Below, in pieces: positions 47,079 through 58,357 of a stretch of DNA of 64,000 bases. Source of the DNA: Leptospira kirschneri serovar Cynopteri str. 3522 CT (lineage in GTDB: Bacteria; Spirochaetota; Leptospiria; Leptospirales; Leptospiraceae). Position 1 is the first letter of the stretch; the number at the start of each line of letters is the position of its first letter. The stretch is taken from the NCBI RefSeq assembly GCF_000243695.2, contig NZ_AHMN02000007.1, positions 1 to 64,000 of the forward strand, given 5' to 3'. The position numbers were made by a program, and so were the translations under genes. A model generated the notes under the pieces. It searched no databases and had not been told where the DNA came from. It saw nothing but the letters and a program-made list of their open reading frames with translations.

Positions 47079-48536
47079 ATGAAAAAGAGCTTTTTCATCG
47101 CAATTATAGGATTTCTATTGATCGTTTTTTTTGGATTGATCGTACTGGATACAAAACTCTATGAATTAAAAGTCACTCTGGAAAAAAGAAAGCTATTCAA
47201 TTTTTCTTTCTCGAGTGAAATTCTAAGATCTAAGTTCGAAAGTATTTTGTCCAATAGAGACAACATTCGAGCGGAGATGAATCTGAATAACTTACAAAGT
47301 TCCTTAATTGAAAGTAATCAATTAGAAACATTTAGCGTTGGAATTCTACAGAGTTTTGGTTCTGTTTTGATCAACGCGGTTCGTTTTGTCACTGGTAAAC
47401 CTCCCATCGATTTCGAGATTAGTTCAACTAAAATCCGCCTGTTAGAACACGCCTTTGCTTTGGAAAGAAATCAAGCATACAAAGAGGCTTATCAAGCCTA
47501 TGGAGAGTCGACAGACGCATTTGCCAAAGGAACGGACGAAAGCGGATTTATTCTTTTACACCAAGGTTTTTGTCTCGCTGTCCAAGGGGAATTTGATCAT
47601 GCTCTCAAAGATTTAGAATCTGTTTTAGAAAATAATCCCGGAACCGTATTTGCAAACGACGCGGAAATTTTAATTGCGATCATACAAAGATCCAAACAAA
47701 GCGCTAAAGAAATTGAAGAAAATTTTGATAGTCCCGAATCCAGGGCAAGGGCCTATTTTGCAAAAGGGAACTACTCTAAAGTTTTAGAAGAATTTGCAAA
47801 ATCCGATATGACTTCTGCGGAGATGAAATACATTCAAGGATATTCTTTAGAAAAGACTGGTAATCAAAACGCTGCCATCACCGAATATGCAAAACTTGCA
47901 TTTTCCAATACCGACAAAGAAATTGCGATTAAGGCAAATCGCAGATTGATGATGTTGGGTCACTATTACAACGCAGGAAGTGAAATCGCAAAAATTTCGG
48001 ATAAAAACGCCGAAAGGCTCGGAGACGCAAGCGAGGCCGCGGAAATCAAAGCGTCTTCCGAAAAATTAAAACATTCTAGCGCTGAGGAAAGTTTATTCAA
48101 TTCTAATAAAACCGGACACACTGATGATGAAAAGAAAAGTCTCTTAAGCTCAGAATTACAAGCAGTGGTCACCAAGTCAGAAGCTTTCTTAAAAAAAGCG
48201 GAAGAAGAAACTAAGGCTGAAAGTAAAAATTACATTGCCATTCAAGTCACTGATTCTGTTCCAGTGTACGGAGATAAGATTATCATAAACGGAGACGAGA
48301 CTAAACTTTTCTCGGCTCATTTTCCAATTACAATCGCAACTTATACGATTGATTCTATTGGTCTTATGAAGAATTCCATTAAAAATTCTCATAAACTTTT
48401 ATTTGTTCAAAACAAAGAAAAGATTCCGTTCTTAAAAGCTATTTTTGAAGACGACCAATCCATTACCTTAATCGAAAAGAATTCTAAAAAGAAAATCAGT
48501 CTAAATTCTCCGATTCAAATCGAGTTGTCTAAATGA
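47079..48536 (+). CDS. membrane-anchored TPR-like protein
   Basis: 485 residues with one N-terminal helix (about 5-24). TPR-like helical repeats lie at about 120-300 (AFALERNQAYKEAYQAYGES, HQGFCLAVQGEFDHALKDLE, YFAKGNYSKVLEEFAKSD). A charged coiled segment (about 310-380) and a C-terminal beta region follow. It starts two bases after the phosphatase stop and overlaps the next gene by 4 bp. It probably scaffolds or senses with the phosphatase in the envelope; the specific role is unknown. Confidence 0.7.
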   Translation: MKKSFFIAIIGFLLIVFFGLIVLDTKLYELKVTLEKRKLFNFSFSSEILRSKFESILSNRDNIRAEMNLNNLQSSLIESNQLETFSVGILQSFGSVLINAVRFVTGKPPIDFEISSTKIRLLEHAFALERNQAYKEAYQAYGESTDAFAKGTDESGFILLHQGFCLAVQGEFDHALKDLESVLENNPGTVFANDAEILIAIIQRSKQSAKEIEENFDSPESRARAYFAKGNYSKVLEEFAKSDMTSAEMKYIQGYSLEKTGNQNAAITEYAKLAFSNTDKEIAIKANRRLMMLGHYYNAGSEIAKISDKNAERLGDASEAAEIKASSEKLKHSSAEESLFNSNKTGHTDDEKKSLLSSELQAVVTKSEAFLKKAEEETKAESKNYIAIQVTDSVPVYGDKIIINGDETKLFSAHFPITIATYTIDSIGLMKNSIKNSHKLLFVQNKEKIPFLKAIFEDDQSITLIEKNSKKKISLNSPIQIELSK

Positions 48537-49534
48537 GAAAAACTTTAATTTACATTTTACTTTTTACTTTTCTAACAAGCCATTTATATTCACATAGAGT
48601 AATTTTAAAATCGGGAGAACAGCTTTCGGGAGATTTAAAAGAAACAGAGGGAACGTCGGATTATATTATTATCACAACCGAAGGTGAAGATATAAAAATT
48701 TTAAAAAAAGACATAGCTGAATTATTTTTCGAAGAGGAAGGAAATCTTCTTTGTATTCATTTTAAAGAACAATCAGAACCTAAATGTAGCCTAAAGGTCA
48801 TTAAACTCAATACAAATACAGTTTATTATGTGGACGAGAATCGATATCTTAGAGCCTCTTTCAAAGATTTAGAATCGATCAGTATAGAGACACCTTCTAC
48901 CAAAATTTTAGAGCAACTTTCTAAAACAGGTTTTCAAATACGGATCACGTCCAAAGATAAAAAGGAAATTTTATCCCTTATTCAAAGTGTAAATGAAAGC
49001 GGAATTTCGGTTCAAAACGAATCAGATCCAAACTCGGTTCTAATTCCAAAAGAAGAAATTGTTTCGGTATTTTATAAAGCGAGCCAAGAAAAAAAAGAAG
49101 AGCCCCCTCTTCCGAAAGAAAAAGAAATTCAACCCATTACAATTTTGGATTATTTAATTCCTGGTTACTATATTAAAAATCAAGGATATACAAAAAGTGG
49201 ATATGCCCTGATGGGAGCCGCTGCATTTTTTGCCATAGGAAGTCTTTATGAATTTATAGAAGCAAAAAATGCAGAAGGGAAAACTCCTTTATTCGTTCCT
49301 CAAGGAGATGGTTCTATTCTTTGGATAGAACAGCCCAATGGAGAATTTAATAAACACAAAAACTTAAATCAACTTTTTCTAATATCTTTGATCTGTACTT
49401 ATTTATTCAATACCGCAATAGTCACTTTCCCGGCTACATTCTCTTTTTTCTTTCAAGAAATGCCGGCAACCCCAAATCTACATTCGGTAGAAAAGGATCA
49501 GAAAATCGAAATGAAAATTAACATTAACTTTTAG
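48533..49534 (+). CDS. exported protein with repeated beta module and C-terminal helices
   Basis: 333 residues. Signal peptide about 1-20. RVILKSGEQLSGDLKETEG... (about 22-65) and a second, weaker copy (about 148-185, ending VFYK) form the same small beta module found at the C-terminus of the FecR protein encoded at 41533-42624. Two hydrophobic segments follow (about 228-245 and 278-298) after DYLIPGYYIKNQGYTKSGYA, a pattern seen in DUF5683-like inner or outer membrane proteins. The function is unknown. Confidence 0.65.
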   Translation: MRKTLIYILLFTFLTSHLYSHRVILKSGEQLSGDLKETEGTSDYIIITTEGEDIKILKKDIAELFFEEEGNLLCIHFKEQSEPKCSLKVIKLNTNTVYYVDENRYLRASFKDLESISIETPSTKILEQLSKTGFQIRITSKDKKEILSLIQSVNESGISVQNESDPNSVLIPKEEIVSVFYKASQEKKEEPPLPKEKEIQPITILDYLIPGYYIKNQGYTKSGYALMGAAAFFAIGSLYEFIEAKNAEGKTPLFVPQGDGSILWIEQPNGEFNKHKNLNQLFLISLICTYLFNTAIVTFPATFSFFFQEMPATPNLHSVEKDQKIEMKININF

Positions 49535-49544
49535 GAAAACAAAA

Positions 49545-49943
49545 ATGGAAGCAACAAACAATTCAAAAGATGAGTTATCCGTAGAGATTATATCCAATTC
49601 TCACGTAAATCATTTACTAAAACCTCATATGACGATCGTAAAAACGAGCGGGGAAGTAAATATTTTTTCTTCAAAGAAGCTCAAAGACTTATTCAATTCG
49701 AAAATTGATGAAGGAGCGAGAGTACTTCTATTGGATTTATCGTCTACAACGCATATAGACTCCTCAGGACTTGCAGTTCTTATCAGTACACAAGCCAAAC
49801 TGATGAAACAACTGAAAGGTGCCTTAATCGTATATGCGATCCCTAGCTCGATTAATAAAATTTTCGAATTAACTCGACTGGATAAATTGATTACGATGTC
49901 GATCGATTTAGACGAAGCCTTAGATAAGGCAATGACATTTTGA
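49545..49943 (+). CDS. STAS-domain anti-sigma factor antagonist
   Basis: 132 residues. A standard SpoIIAA/RsbV STAS fold with the phosphorylatable serine in LLDLSSTTHIDSSGLAVLIS (about residues 63-82). The unphosphorylated form would bind an anti-sigma kinase; the SpoIIE-type phosphatase encoded three genes upstream is the obvious partner. It has a 30-residue N-terminal extension. It is the last gene of the unit. No anti-sigma HATPase kinase gene lies nearby, so the third partner must be elsewhere. Confidence 0.9.
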   Translation: MEATNNSKDELSVEIISNSHVNHLLKPHMTIVKTSGEVNIFSSKKLKDLFNSKIDEGARVLLLDLSSTTHIDSSGLAVLISTQAKLMKQLKGALIVYAIPSSINKIFELTRLDKLITMSIDLDEALDKAMTF

Positions 49944-50029
49944 TCATCGCCTGTCTTTTCTCTGAACTCGAAGTCGATTTTTATTTCGGGTTCAGAAGAA
50001 ATATCTAATACATTCAAAACAATATCAAA

Positions 50030-50400
50030 AATTTTCATTTTAAACTTTTGATATTTTATCTGGCCTTCTCGTTGGCATAAAAAGATTGTTTCTTCTAAAC
50101 ATTTCTCTACACTTTCGAAACCGATTCGTTTTCTCCACTTACTAAACTTGTTGGATCATGTTCGAGATATTCATTACCACAAGAATATTGCCAATAAGGA
50201 TTTTCTAAATAAACTTCTATTACCTTTCATATACGCGTTAACCGACACTTTGTCATAACATTTACGGGTAATCAATTTTTAGGGAACAGTAACAATCGTA
50301 TTTCTAAACCAAACTTCTCTGTGTAATACTTTTCGAGTTTTTCCCAGTATATTTTGTTCGCTATTTGATACAACAGATGTCTATGATTGAGGATCTGATA
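50030..50400 (-). pseudogene. degenerate IS5/IS1478-like transposase, N-terminal part
   Basis: On the minus strand, with frame shifts, one reads QILNHRHLLYQIANKIYWEKLEKYY (split by position, near 50390-50310), then EVYLENPYWQYSCGNEYLEHDPTSLV (near 50215-50145; each segment under 27 residues) and KWRKRIGFESVEKCLEETIFL (near 50135-50075). This order matches the N-terminal region of IS5-family transposases of the ENPYWQYFCG type. Stops separate the segments and no catalytic C-terminus follows, so it is a dead fragment. Confidence 0.65.
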
Positions 50401-50459
50401 AAATCTGTTACGAAATCAGAGCCGGTCTCAAAACTGGTTGTACTTTTGAATCGTAATTA

Positions 50460-50599
<140 letters not shown>

Positions 50600-50912
50600 T
50601 AATTATTTACTTGTGAAATGGACAAATATTATTCAGAGATACCGGATGGACTTTGGAAACAAATAGCCCCATTCATCCCGAAAGAAAAGGTAAATCCGAA
50701 AGGAGGTCACCAACACGATTAGTAATGGCAGGCATCATCTATCGAATGAAAACAGGCTGTCAGTGGCGTGCCATTCCGAATGAGTTTGGATCTGGCCAAA
50801 CTTGTCACAGAAGATTTCAAGAATGGGAACGAGTAGGAGTATTCAAAAAGATTTACAGCGCGTCCCAAAACTCGTCGAGCGACAATAGAAGCGAGACGGC
50901 TTGAGTTTTTCG

Positions 50913-50988
<76 letters not shown>

Positions 50989-51609
50989 GTTCTTATAAAT
51001 CTATTTTAAAATATTATGATATAAAGAATCAAATAGCATGGGACTGGGCTTCGATGGATTCAGCAATGGTTAAAGCTTCCACAGGGGGAGCTTAACTGGG
51101 AAAAACCCTACAGACCGTGCTAAATTAGGGGTTAAACTGCATAATTCTTACAGATGGAAATGGAATTCCTTTGGCAATTGCGTTGACTGGAGCTAATGTT
51201 TATGACAAACACGGTGTAAAGGATACGTTGAATTCAATCCTAATATTTTCCGGAAAAAGAAGAAAGAAACCAAAACATCTTTGTTTAACGCGAGTTCGGC
51301 GTAAGTTTTTATAAAACTGAATTTTTCAAAAAAATGCGGGAACTACAGCAAATAATTAACTTTTACGCGGATTGTATTTTGGAATATATTTGGAACGATT
51401 TAAATTAATCTAGGTTTGGCGTAAGAACGTTAAAAAGTGGGAGTTCCCACTTTCGACTCTACGTAAAGCATCATTTTTATACACCTCTGTTAATAATCAG
51501 AATTTGAGTGCTGTTAAAAGCTAAATTTTCAACCAAAATCTTAAAATTTCACACCCGCTGGCACAAGCCCCTTACTTATTTCGTTAACACCATTAGAGGT
51601 TTAAATAAT

Positions 51610-52881
51610 ATGAAACAATGCAGATTGAACGTTAAGTTCATGACTCTTTTATCGTCAGCCTTAATTTTATTTGTAAGTTGTGCAAAAGGTAAAGACAATA
51701 AGAATGATTTATTGTTAGCGGCAATTTTGCTTAATGGTGGAACAAAGGCCGAGTTCCGCATTTCCAATATCAATACCCTTGTGGCAGCGCGCACTGCGGC
51801 AAATTCATCCCAATCTAGAATCGGAGAAAGTAACGCTTCTGCATTCCTAACGGATCTTGGCGGAGACAACCCTCAAAATTATGGAGACGGTGCAGCGGAT
51901 GGTTTTAACGATCATTTTATCACGCCAGCTGCAATTTCTATCGGAGTATGCCAAGTTGTTGCTTATAAATCAGTAGCAAAAGGTGGACCGGCAAAAGGAA
52001 GTGAGACATTAGAAAATGCGAATTTTATAATGTTTGAATTATCGGGATCAAATGTTGTCCCAGGCGCAAAAATGTGTGGAAGTGGCTTTATGCCCATCGG
52101 ATTACAAACCGGAGACAGTACTTTAAGTTCGGGTTTTCTTCCAATTACTCCATTTCCAGAAGCGGAAAAACAAGACTATGATCGAGTAGGAATCATCGCC
52201 AGAGACTTTACTTATTATTTTGACCCGAAAGATGTCCCTGAAAATTCATACCGTTATGTGGACTTGATTTTAAATGATCCTATTTCTAATATTGAGTCTC
52301 ACCGAGCCTACGATGAAATTATCAGAGGCGACGTAAGTCCAAAACTTTTTAATAAAAATTGTCCGGAATCTTTTCTGAACTCTTCGAGTTATATCTACTC
52401 CGATTTGTTAAAATCGGGAGAAATGGAGAATCTCTCCTCAGGTAGTTGTATGATGACCGAATTAGCGATCGACGCAAATTCTGGTCATATACTTAAAGCT
52501 GCAGTTCCAGACATTCTTAACCCTTTCAGAGATCCTACAAGCGTGCTCAATCCACCATCTGTAGCAGGCGTTGAATTTGCTTCCCCCACACAAAAACTAA
52601 AATTCAAGACGCCGGCTTCCATCAATAATTTGGATATAAAAGATCCATACATATTGGTTGTAGATCTGGACTCTTCTAAAAAAGACGGGGGAAGTATTTT
52701 ATTTAACGTTTCCATTGATAAAGTTCTTTTTTGGGACTCAACTTCGGCGGACAACGTCTTTTCTCCTCAGCTCGATGCTGGCGATAGTCCCAACGCAACG
52801 AGTGGAAACGATAATTTAACGAACACAGCTAGGAAAAATATGATCTTCCACTTACCAACGATCATCAGTAACTATAAGTAA
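51610..52881 (+). CDS. predicted lipoprotein carried by the inserted element
   Basis: About 423 residues from ATG 51610, with AGAGG ten bases upstream; the frame is open 100 bases further up but without a signal. The signal peptide ends in a spirochaete-type lipobox, LILFVSC, with Cys24 as the lipid site, so it is an envelope lipoprotein. The mature part is acidic and rich in Ser, Asn and Asp, with cysteines in the SIGVCQVV, GAKMCGSG, NKNCPESF and SGSCMMTE segments. I do not recognise a family; it resembles the many surface lipoproteins of Leptospira in style only. Confidence 0.8.
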   Translation: MKQCRLNVKFMTLLSSALILFVSCAKGKDNKNDLLLAAILLNGGTKAEFRISNINTLVAARTAANSSQSRIGESNASAFLTDLGGDNPQNYGDGAADGFNDHFITPAAISIGVCQVVAYKSVAKGGPAKGSETLENANFIMFELSGSNVVPGAKMCGSGFMPIGLQTGDSTLSSGFLPITPFPEAEKQDYDRVGIIARDFTYYFDPKDVPENSYRYVDLILNDPISNIESHRAYDEIIRGDVSPKLFNKNCPESFLNSSSYIYSDLLKSGEMENLSSGSCMMTELAIDANSGHILKAAVPDILNPFRDPTSVLNPPSVAGVEFASPTQKLKFKTPASINNLDIKDPYILVVDLDSSKKDGGSILFNVSIDKVLFWDSTSADNVFSPQLDAGDSPNATSGNDNLTNTARKNMIFHLPTIISNYK

Positions 52882-52953
52882 TTGAAACGAGATCGCCGTT
52901 GAAATAAGGAAATCTTCGTCCAATCAATTTCTGATTACAAAAGGTTTGTGAAT

Positions 52954-52990
52954 AACACAGAAAGGAATCAAGTTTCCTTTCTGTGTTTTC
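52954..52990 (+). terminator. intrinsic terminator after the lipoprotein gene
   Basis: 14-bp perfect stem AACACAGAAAGGAA (52954-52967) / TTCCTTTCTGTGTT (52974-52987), loop TCAAGT, followed by TTC. It lies 70 bp after the stop codon. Confidence 0.75.
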
Positions 52991-53675
52991 AAATTTAACT
53001 TCGACTCGACTCAAAGTATATTTCCTTGGATACTTCTTTCTCCAAAATATTTTCTGGTTTTAATTGCTTGATCGATTCTTTCTTTCGCTATTTTGATATT
53101 CCTCTCTAAGAGTTTGTACAAACCTAATCGCCAAGTTGGTAGCAAACGTATTCCCCACGTAAAGAAATTAAAAACGTAGCAGTTCCCACAAAACTGAGAA
53201 ATTGAAGTTTTTAATAGTTGTTGCTGATATGGGAACTACTACTTTTTCGACTTTCTTACGTCGAACTCGCGTTTGTTTAGATAAAGGTTATGATTTCAAA
53301 GATATAGAAGTTTTAATCAAAAGAAGAAACATTCGATCTCATATTAGGAAAAAAGCCCTCATCGGTAAATATAAAAGAAAACCTAGACATTGGGTCGTTG
53401 AAAGAGCTAACAGTTGGCACAATCGATTCAGGACTATCCTAATTCGTTGGGAAAGAAGATCTGAAAATTATCTCGCAAGCTCTATTATTGCTTTTAACTT
53501 TTTTGATAGGTAGTTTTGAGTTTTCTTCTGGTCTTATTTCTACTGGGTTTTTAGTGTTTTTTGATTCTTTCCTATAATTTTGTTTTTAACAGTTGTCTTT
53601 AGATTTTTATAGAAGTTTTTATTTTTAAAATTGGTTTTAAAAAAATTTCTTCTTTTCAATTAAACTCGTAAGTAA

Positions 53676-54125
53676 TCAATATCCGTCTTTGATTAAATAA
53701 TCCAAATGCAATCGAATATCAGATTCATCGTTTGAATTTTCAATAAAATCGTCACGAACAACTTTTTCGTTTAAAACCCGGGTCAATTCAGTATCGTTTT
53801 TAACAAGATATATCCCGTTAAAAATCGAATAATTTTCAATCCATAACTCCAGTTTTTTAGATTCAGAGAATATAATACATTTATGGTTCATACGAATCGA
53901 ATCGGAAAGCATCTTTCTAAAATTGGTAAGATTGATAAACTCTTCATTTTCGATTCCATTTAAGTTTAAAATATATAATCCGATAAACTCCTCTAGAATA
54001 GATAAAATAATATCTCGAACATTCAAAATGGAACGATTATCTACAACTCCTGACAGCTTAATCAACATTACTTTGGCAGACACTCCATGTACATTGAATG
54101 TAACGAACTCATTACTAACTTGCAT
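53676..54125 (-). CDS. divergent STAS-like protein
   Basis: About 149 residues. ATG 54125 is chosen because GAGGA lies six bases upstream; the ATG at 54131 directly touches that site. Residues about 15-110 (VMLIKLSGVVDNRSILNVRD, LYILNLNGIENEEFINLTNF, HKCIIFSESKKLELW) follow the strand-helix order of STAS domains. The phosphorylation segment reads EEFINLTN in place of DSSG, so normal RsbV-type phosphorylation is unlikely. An acidic tail follows. It stands alone downstream of the IS remnant. Confidence 0.6.
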   Translation of the reverse strand: MQVSNEFVTFNVHGVSAKVMLIKLSGVVDNRSILNVRDIILSILEEFIGLYILNLNGIENEEFINLTNFRKMLSDSIRMNHKCIIFSESKKLELWIENYSIFNGIYLVKNDTELTRVLNEKVVRDDFIENSNDESDIRLHLDYLIKDGY

Positions 54126-54131
54126 TCGCAT

Positions 54132-54963
54132 TCCTCATATTTTAAATTTCATACTCTTGCGCATAAGATGTCTAACAAATCACTAATAATGGATTCAATA
54201 CAAAAATCGATCCTACTTCGTCTAAAACTTAACTCGAGTATTATAAAATTAAATATATAGAATATTTAATTTTTTGAATAATCGAATTTCAACCAAGCAT
54301 AGCTAACAGCTAAACTTTATCATTTTAACTCTTTTCTTGAAAAAAATTTAGGTTTGCTTTTAGTCGACAAAAACACATTTAAAATTAAACCTAAACTCAA
54401 TTTGTAAAAAAGTTAATATCTAGAAAGGAACAGCTAAATGATTCCGAAAACAAAGTGTTTATTAAGATTTTTTTGATACAAATTTTCAAATTTACCACAT
54501 TGAAACACTTTCTAAACTTTAATGTGTTTTCTAAAACATTTGACATAATTATAGTTTATAAAATTCAACGAACTCATTCGCAGCATTCTATAAAAGGACC
54601 ACTTTTTTACGATTCGCCTTTTTATACTTACAAAATCTTCAGTTCATTTAGGATTTTATGTTTTTCTAACTTATCAATTCGAATTCGTAATTAGAATTCG
54701 AATACTTTATTTTGATAATTTCATAAACATTTACACTGGTAAAAAAGATTAATTCTTTTATCATCATTGAAAGAAACGCTCTAATTTTAGAATTTATAGA
54801 TATTCAAAGAAAATACATCTAACAATGAAAAATTTTTATGATTGATCTTTATAAAACTTAGGAACTTAAGTTTTTTATAAAAACTAATCACAAAGTAAAA
54901 TACTGGATACTTCTGTTATCTAGTTATGAGAATAGTATAAAAAGTTTACTAATTTCTAAATTA
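54132..54963. other. AT-rich gap
   Basis: About 0.83 kb with no credible gene. A hydrophobic frame at 54455-54694 (79 residues) has no ribosome site and looks like chance in AT-rich DNA. A GAATTCG/CGAATTC palindrome lies near 54677-54702. Confidence 0.45.
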
Positions 54964-55472
54964 ACGTGAATTCGTTATAACGCGAAAGGGATCGATGCGG
55001 GAAACTAAAGCAGAATGCTCTCTATCATAACCAGCCCTACAAGTTGAATAGGATTTTAGAATCAAAATTGAACTCAGCTCAACGGCTCTCTCAAACTAAA
55101 GCGTCTCGCTTCTTGAACTCAACACAACGCTCTCTATGGATCGCGTTGTGGGATAAAAAACGCACATTATTCAAGTGTTCCGACAAAAATGAGGTTTTTT
55201 ACTTGCAAAAAGTATGTTTTTCTGATAGAGAAAAGTCCCTCAAGCCTTTCCTCCTGAATTGCGACCCATGGGAAGCAATTCATTGAGTTGCCACCCAAAA
55301 TTAGGGAAAACTCATATAACGCTCTCTACGGATCGCGTTCTAAATTGAAACTTAAGGTGAAATATTGTATTACGTTTTCTGTATGCAATTTATTGACCAG
55401 AGCTAAAAAGCCTGGTCCAGCCCACCTATGACAAGCCGAATTCCGCCACATTTTCTTACGTTCCTGTTACGT
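54964..55472. mobile_element. transposase-less TIR element, copy G
   Basis: 509 bp between perfect TAAATTA direct repeats (54957-54963, 55473-55479). Left end ACGTGAATTCGTTATAACGCGAAAGGGATCG; right end, read inward, ACGTAACAGGAACGTAA. The interior carries CTCTCAAACTAAAGCGTCTCG and two ACGCTCTCTANGGATCGCGTT blocks. An open frame at 55044-55286 is not credible as a gene. Confidence 0.7.
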
Positions 55473-55489
55473 TAAATTAGAAGCTTATT

Positions 55490-57085
55490 TTAAGAAGTGA
55501 TCTGAAATTGAAAAGAAGACAAATCCGTAATCTGTGTAGGCTTTCCGTAATAAAATCCTTGTAAAAAATTCGCTCCGTAATCAATCGCAATACTTTCCAA
55601 TTCAGCATTTTCGATTCCTTCAAAAACCATTTTCTTTCCAAGGGAAAAAAGAACCTGAGAAATCGCCTTTAAAACGCTTCTCTTACTTTGATTTGTATCT
55701 ACTCCGATAATTAAACTTTTATCCAGTTTTACGTAATCACATTCAATTTTTTCAATTCTAGAAAAATTAGAATTCCCAATTCCAAAATCATCAATCGCAA
55801 TCTGAAAACCAAAACGTTTTAAAATCGCCATTTGTTCAATAATGAGAGCAGTTTCTTCATAACGACTCTCTGTTATTTCAAGAACGACGGAACTAGGATG
55901 TAAGTTTAATTGCGAAAAGTAAGAAATTAAATTGTCTGCAAATTCAGGATTTTTCAATTGAAAAGGTGATATATTGATCGAGATCATAGGATTGAAAGAG
56001 AAAGAATTACTTTTTTGGATCTGAGACAAATCTAAAAGAGCGTTTTGAATTACCCAAGTGCCGATAGAACTGATCAGACCAGACTCCTCCGCCAAAGGAA
56101 TAAAAATATCCGGACTGATCATTCCTTTGGCGGAATGATTCCAACGAGAAAGGGCTTCTAAAGAATGTAGGCTTTTATTTTCCGAATTTACGATTGGTTG
56201 ATAATACAGTAAAAGTTCTTTTTTATGTACTGAATTTCTAAGGGATAAATATGTTGCGATCAAATTGGAAGAATCATTTTGATTTTGAGTTGAGTATCTA
56301 CTAAAAGGAGAATCTATCACCTTTCTAAGATTTGCCCTTAAACCTTTGAGGATATTGAGGGGACTCGTATCTGCTTCGGAAGTGTGCAATCCTCCTATAG
56401 AAAGTTTTAAATGAAATTCATGATTGTCTATCTGAATTGTATTTTTCATGTAAGAGATCAAACTAGAAGGAATCCAGTTGATGTCTACGTCTGGTTTATT
56501 GATTTGATACGCAAAAAAAATTTGATTCGTAGAAATTCTAAGGCCTACGTTTTGACTATTAGTAATGGTCAAAAACTCAGTATGTAAATCTAAAAAAACC
56601 GCTTCATATATTTGAGTTTCATATTTATGAAGAAATGGATGATTATAAATTTCAATATTAATGAGATAAAAATACGTTTTTTCTAATTTTAAAGTGCGGA
56701 CTAAATCATGTTTTAAAGATCGAAATCGTTGAATTCTATTTTTCTCTGTACTGGATAAATTGCGCGTAGATTCTATATGGGCGAGTACATAACCTCCTTT
56801 TGTATTGATTTCAAAATTAACTTTGTAGATTCGATCATTTTCGGATCGAACCATAAGTTGAATGTTTCTATCATTTTTGAATCTTCGAAACGTAGAAACA
56901 TTAGAATTGCCATAATCAATGAATCTTTCGACTGCTTTTTTAAGTTTTGGATCTAAATCCAATAAAGGATTATAATTCGGTTCCGAATAAAGTTGTTTTC
57001 CCTCAAGATTATACAGCGAATAACTATATGTATCCGATGAAAGAGCTTTATTTTCAACGTAAAGATCGCTGTACTCAGAAATCAT
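55490..57085 (-). CDS. EAL-domain c-di-GMP phosphodiesterase with degenerate GGDEF
   Basis: 531 residues, soluble. A PAS-like start (YSYSLYNLEGKQLYSEPN) is followed by a region at about 135-265 with the length and order of a GGDEF domain, but the signature loop reads RISTNQIFFAY, so it cannot make c-di-GMP. The EAL domain (about 280-525) keeps EALSRW, NISPFQL, EITES, DDFGIGNSNF, KLDKS and FEGIEN, so hydrolysis is plausible, although DDFGIGNSNF deviates from DDFGTGYSS. It is a single gene beside copy G. Confidence 0.88.
   Translation of the reverse strand: MISEYSDLYVENKALSSDTYSYSLYNLEGKQLYSEPNYNPLLDLDPKLKKAVERFIDYGNSNVSTFRRFKNDRNIQLMVRSENDRIYKVNFEINTKGGYVLAHIESTRNLSSTEKNRIQRFRSLKHDLVRTLKLEKTYFYLINIEIYNHPFLHKYETQIYEAVFLDLHTEFLTITNSQNVGLRISTNQIFFAYQINKPDVDINWIPSSLISYMKNTIQIDNHEFHLKLSIGGLHTSEADTSPLNILKGLRANLRKVIDSPFSRYSTQNQNDSSNLIATYLSLRNSVHKKELLLYYQPIVNSENKSLHSLEALSRWNHSAKGMISPDIFIPLAEESGLISSIGTWVIQNALLDLSQIQKSNSFSFNPMISINISPFQLKNPEFADNLISYFSQLNLHPSSVVLEITESRYEETALIIEQMAILKRFGFQIAIDDFGIGNSNFSRIEKIECDYVKLDKSLIIGVDTNQSKRSVLKAISQVLFSLGKKMVFEGIENAELESIAIDYGANFLQGFYYGKPTQITDLSSFQFQITS

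Positions 57086-58357
<1,272 letters not shown>

Larger units (their letters stand above)
51288..53272. mobile_element. cargo-carrying TIR element, copy F
   Basis: 1985 bp flanked by TTGTTTA direct repeats (51281-51287, 53273-53279). Left end ACGCGAGTTCGGCGTAA; right end, read inward, ACGCGAGTTCGACGTAA (16 of 17 identical). Subterminal TGTGGGAACT-type motifs lie at 51335-51350 and 51433-51452 on the left and at 53176-53190 and 53228-53243 on the right. The only credible gene inside is a lipoprotein (51610-52881) with its own terminator. No transposase is present, so mobility must come from elsewhere. It interrupts an IS5-type transposase gene. Confidence 0.8.

Noticed and set aside
49625..50038. 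137-residue minus-strand frame opposite the STAS gene
   Set aside because: Most of it is antisense to the STAS gene. Only the first 30 codons lie outside it, just beyond a transposase fragment, and no family was recognised.
55044..55286. 80-residue open frame within copy G
   Set aside because: It lies entirely inside a repeat element, has no ribosome site and its residues vary with the repeat blocks.
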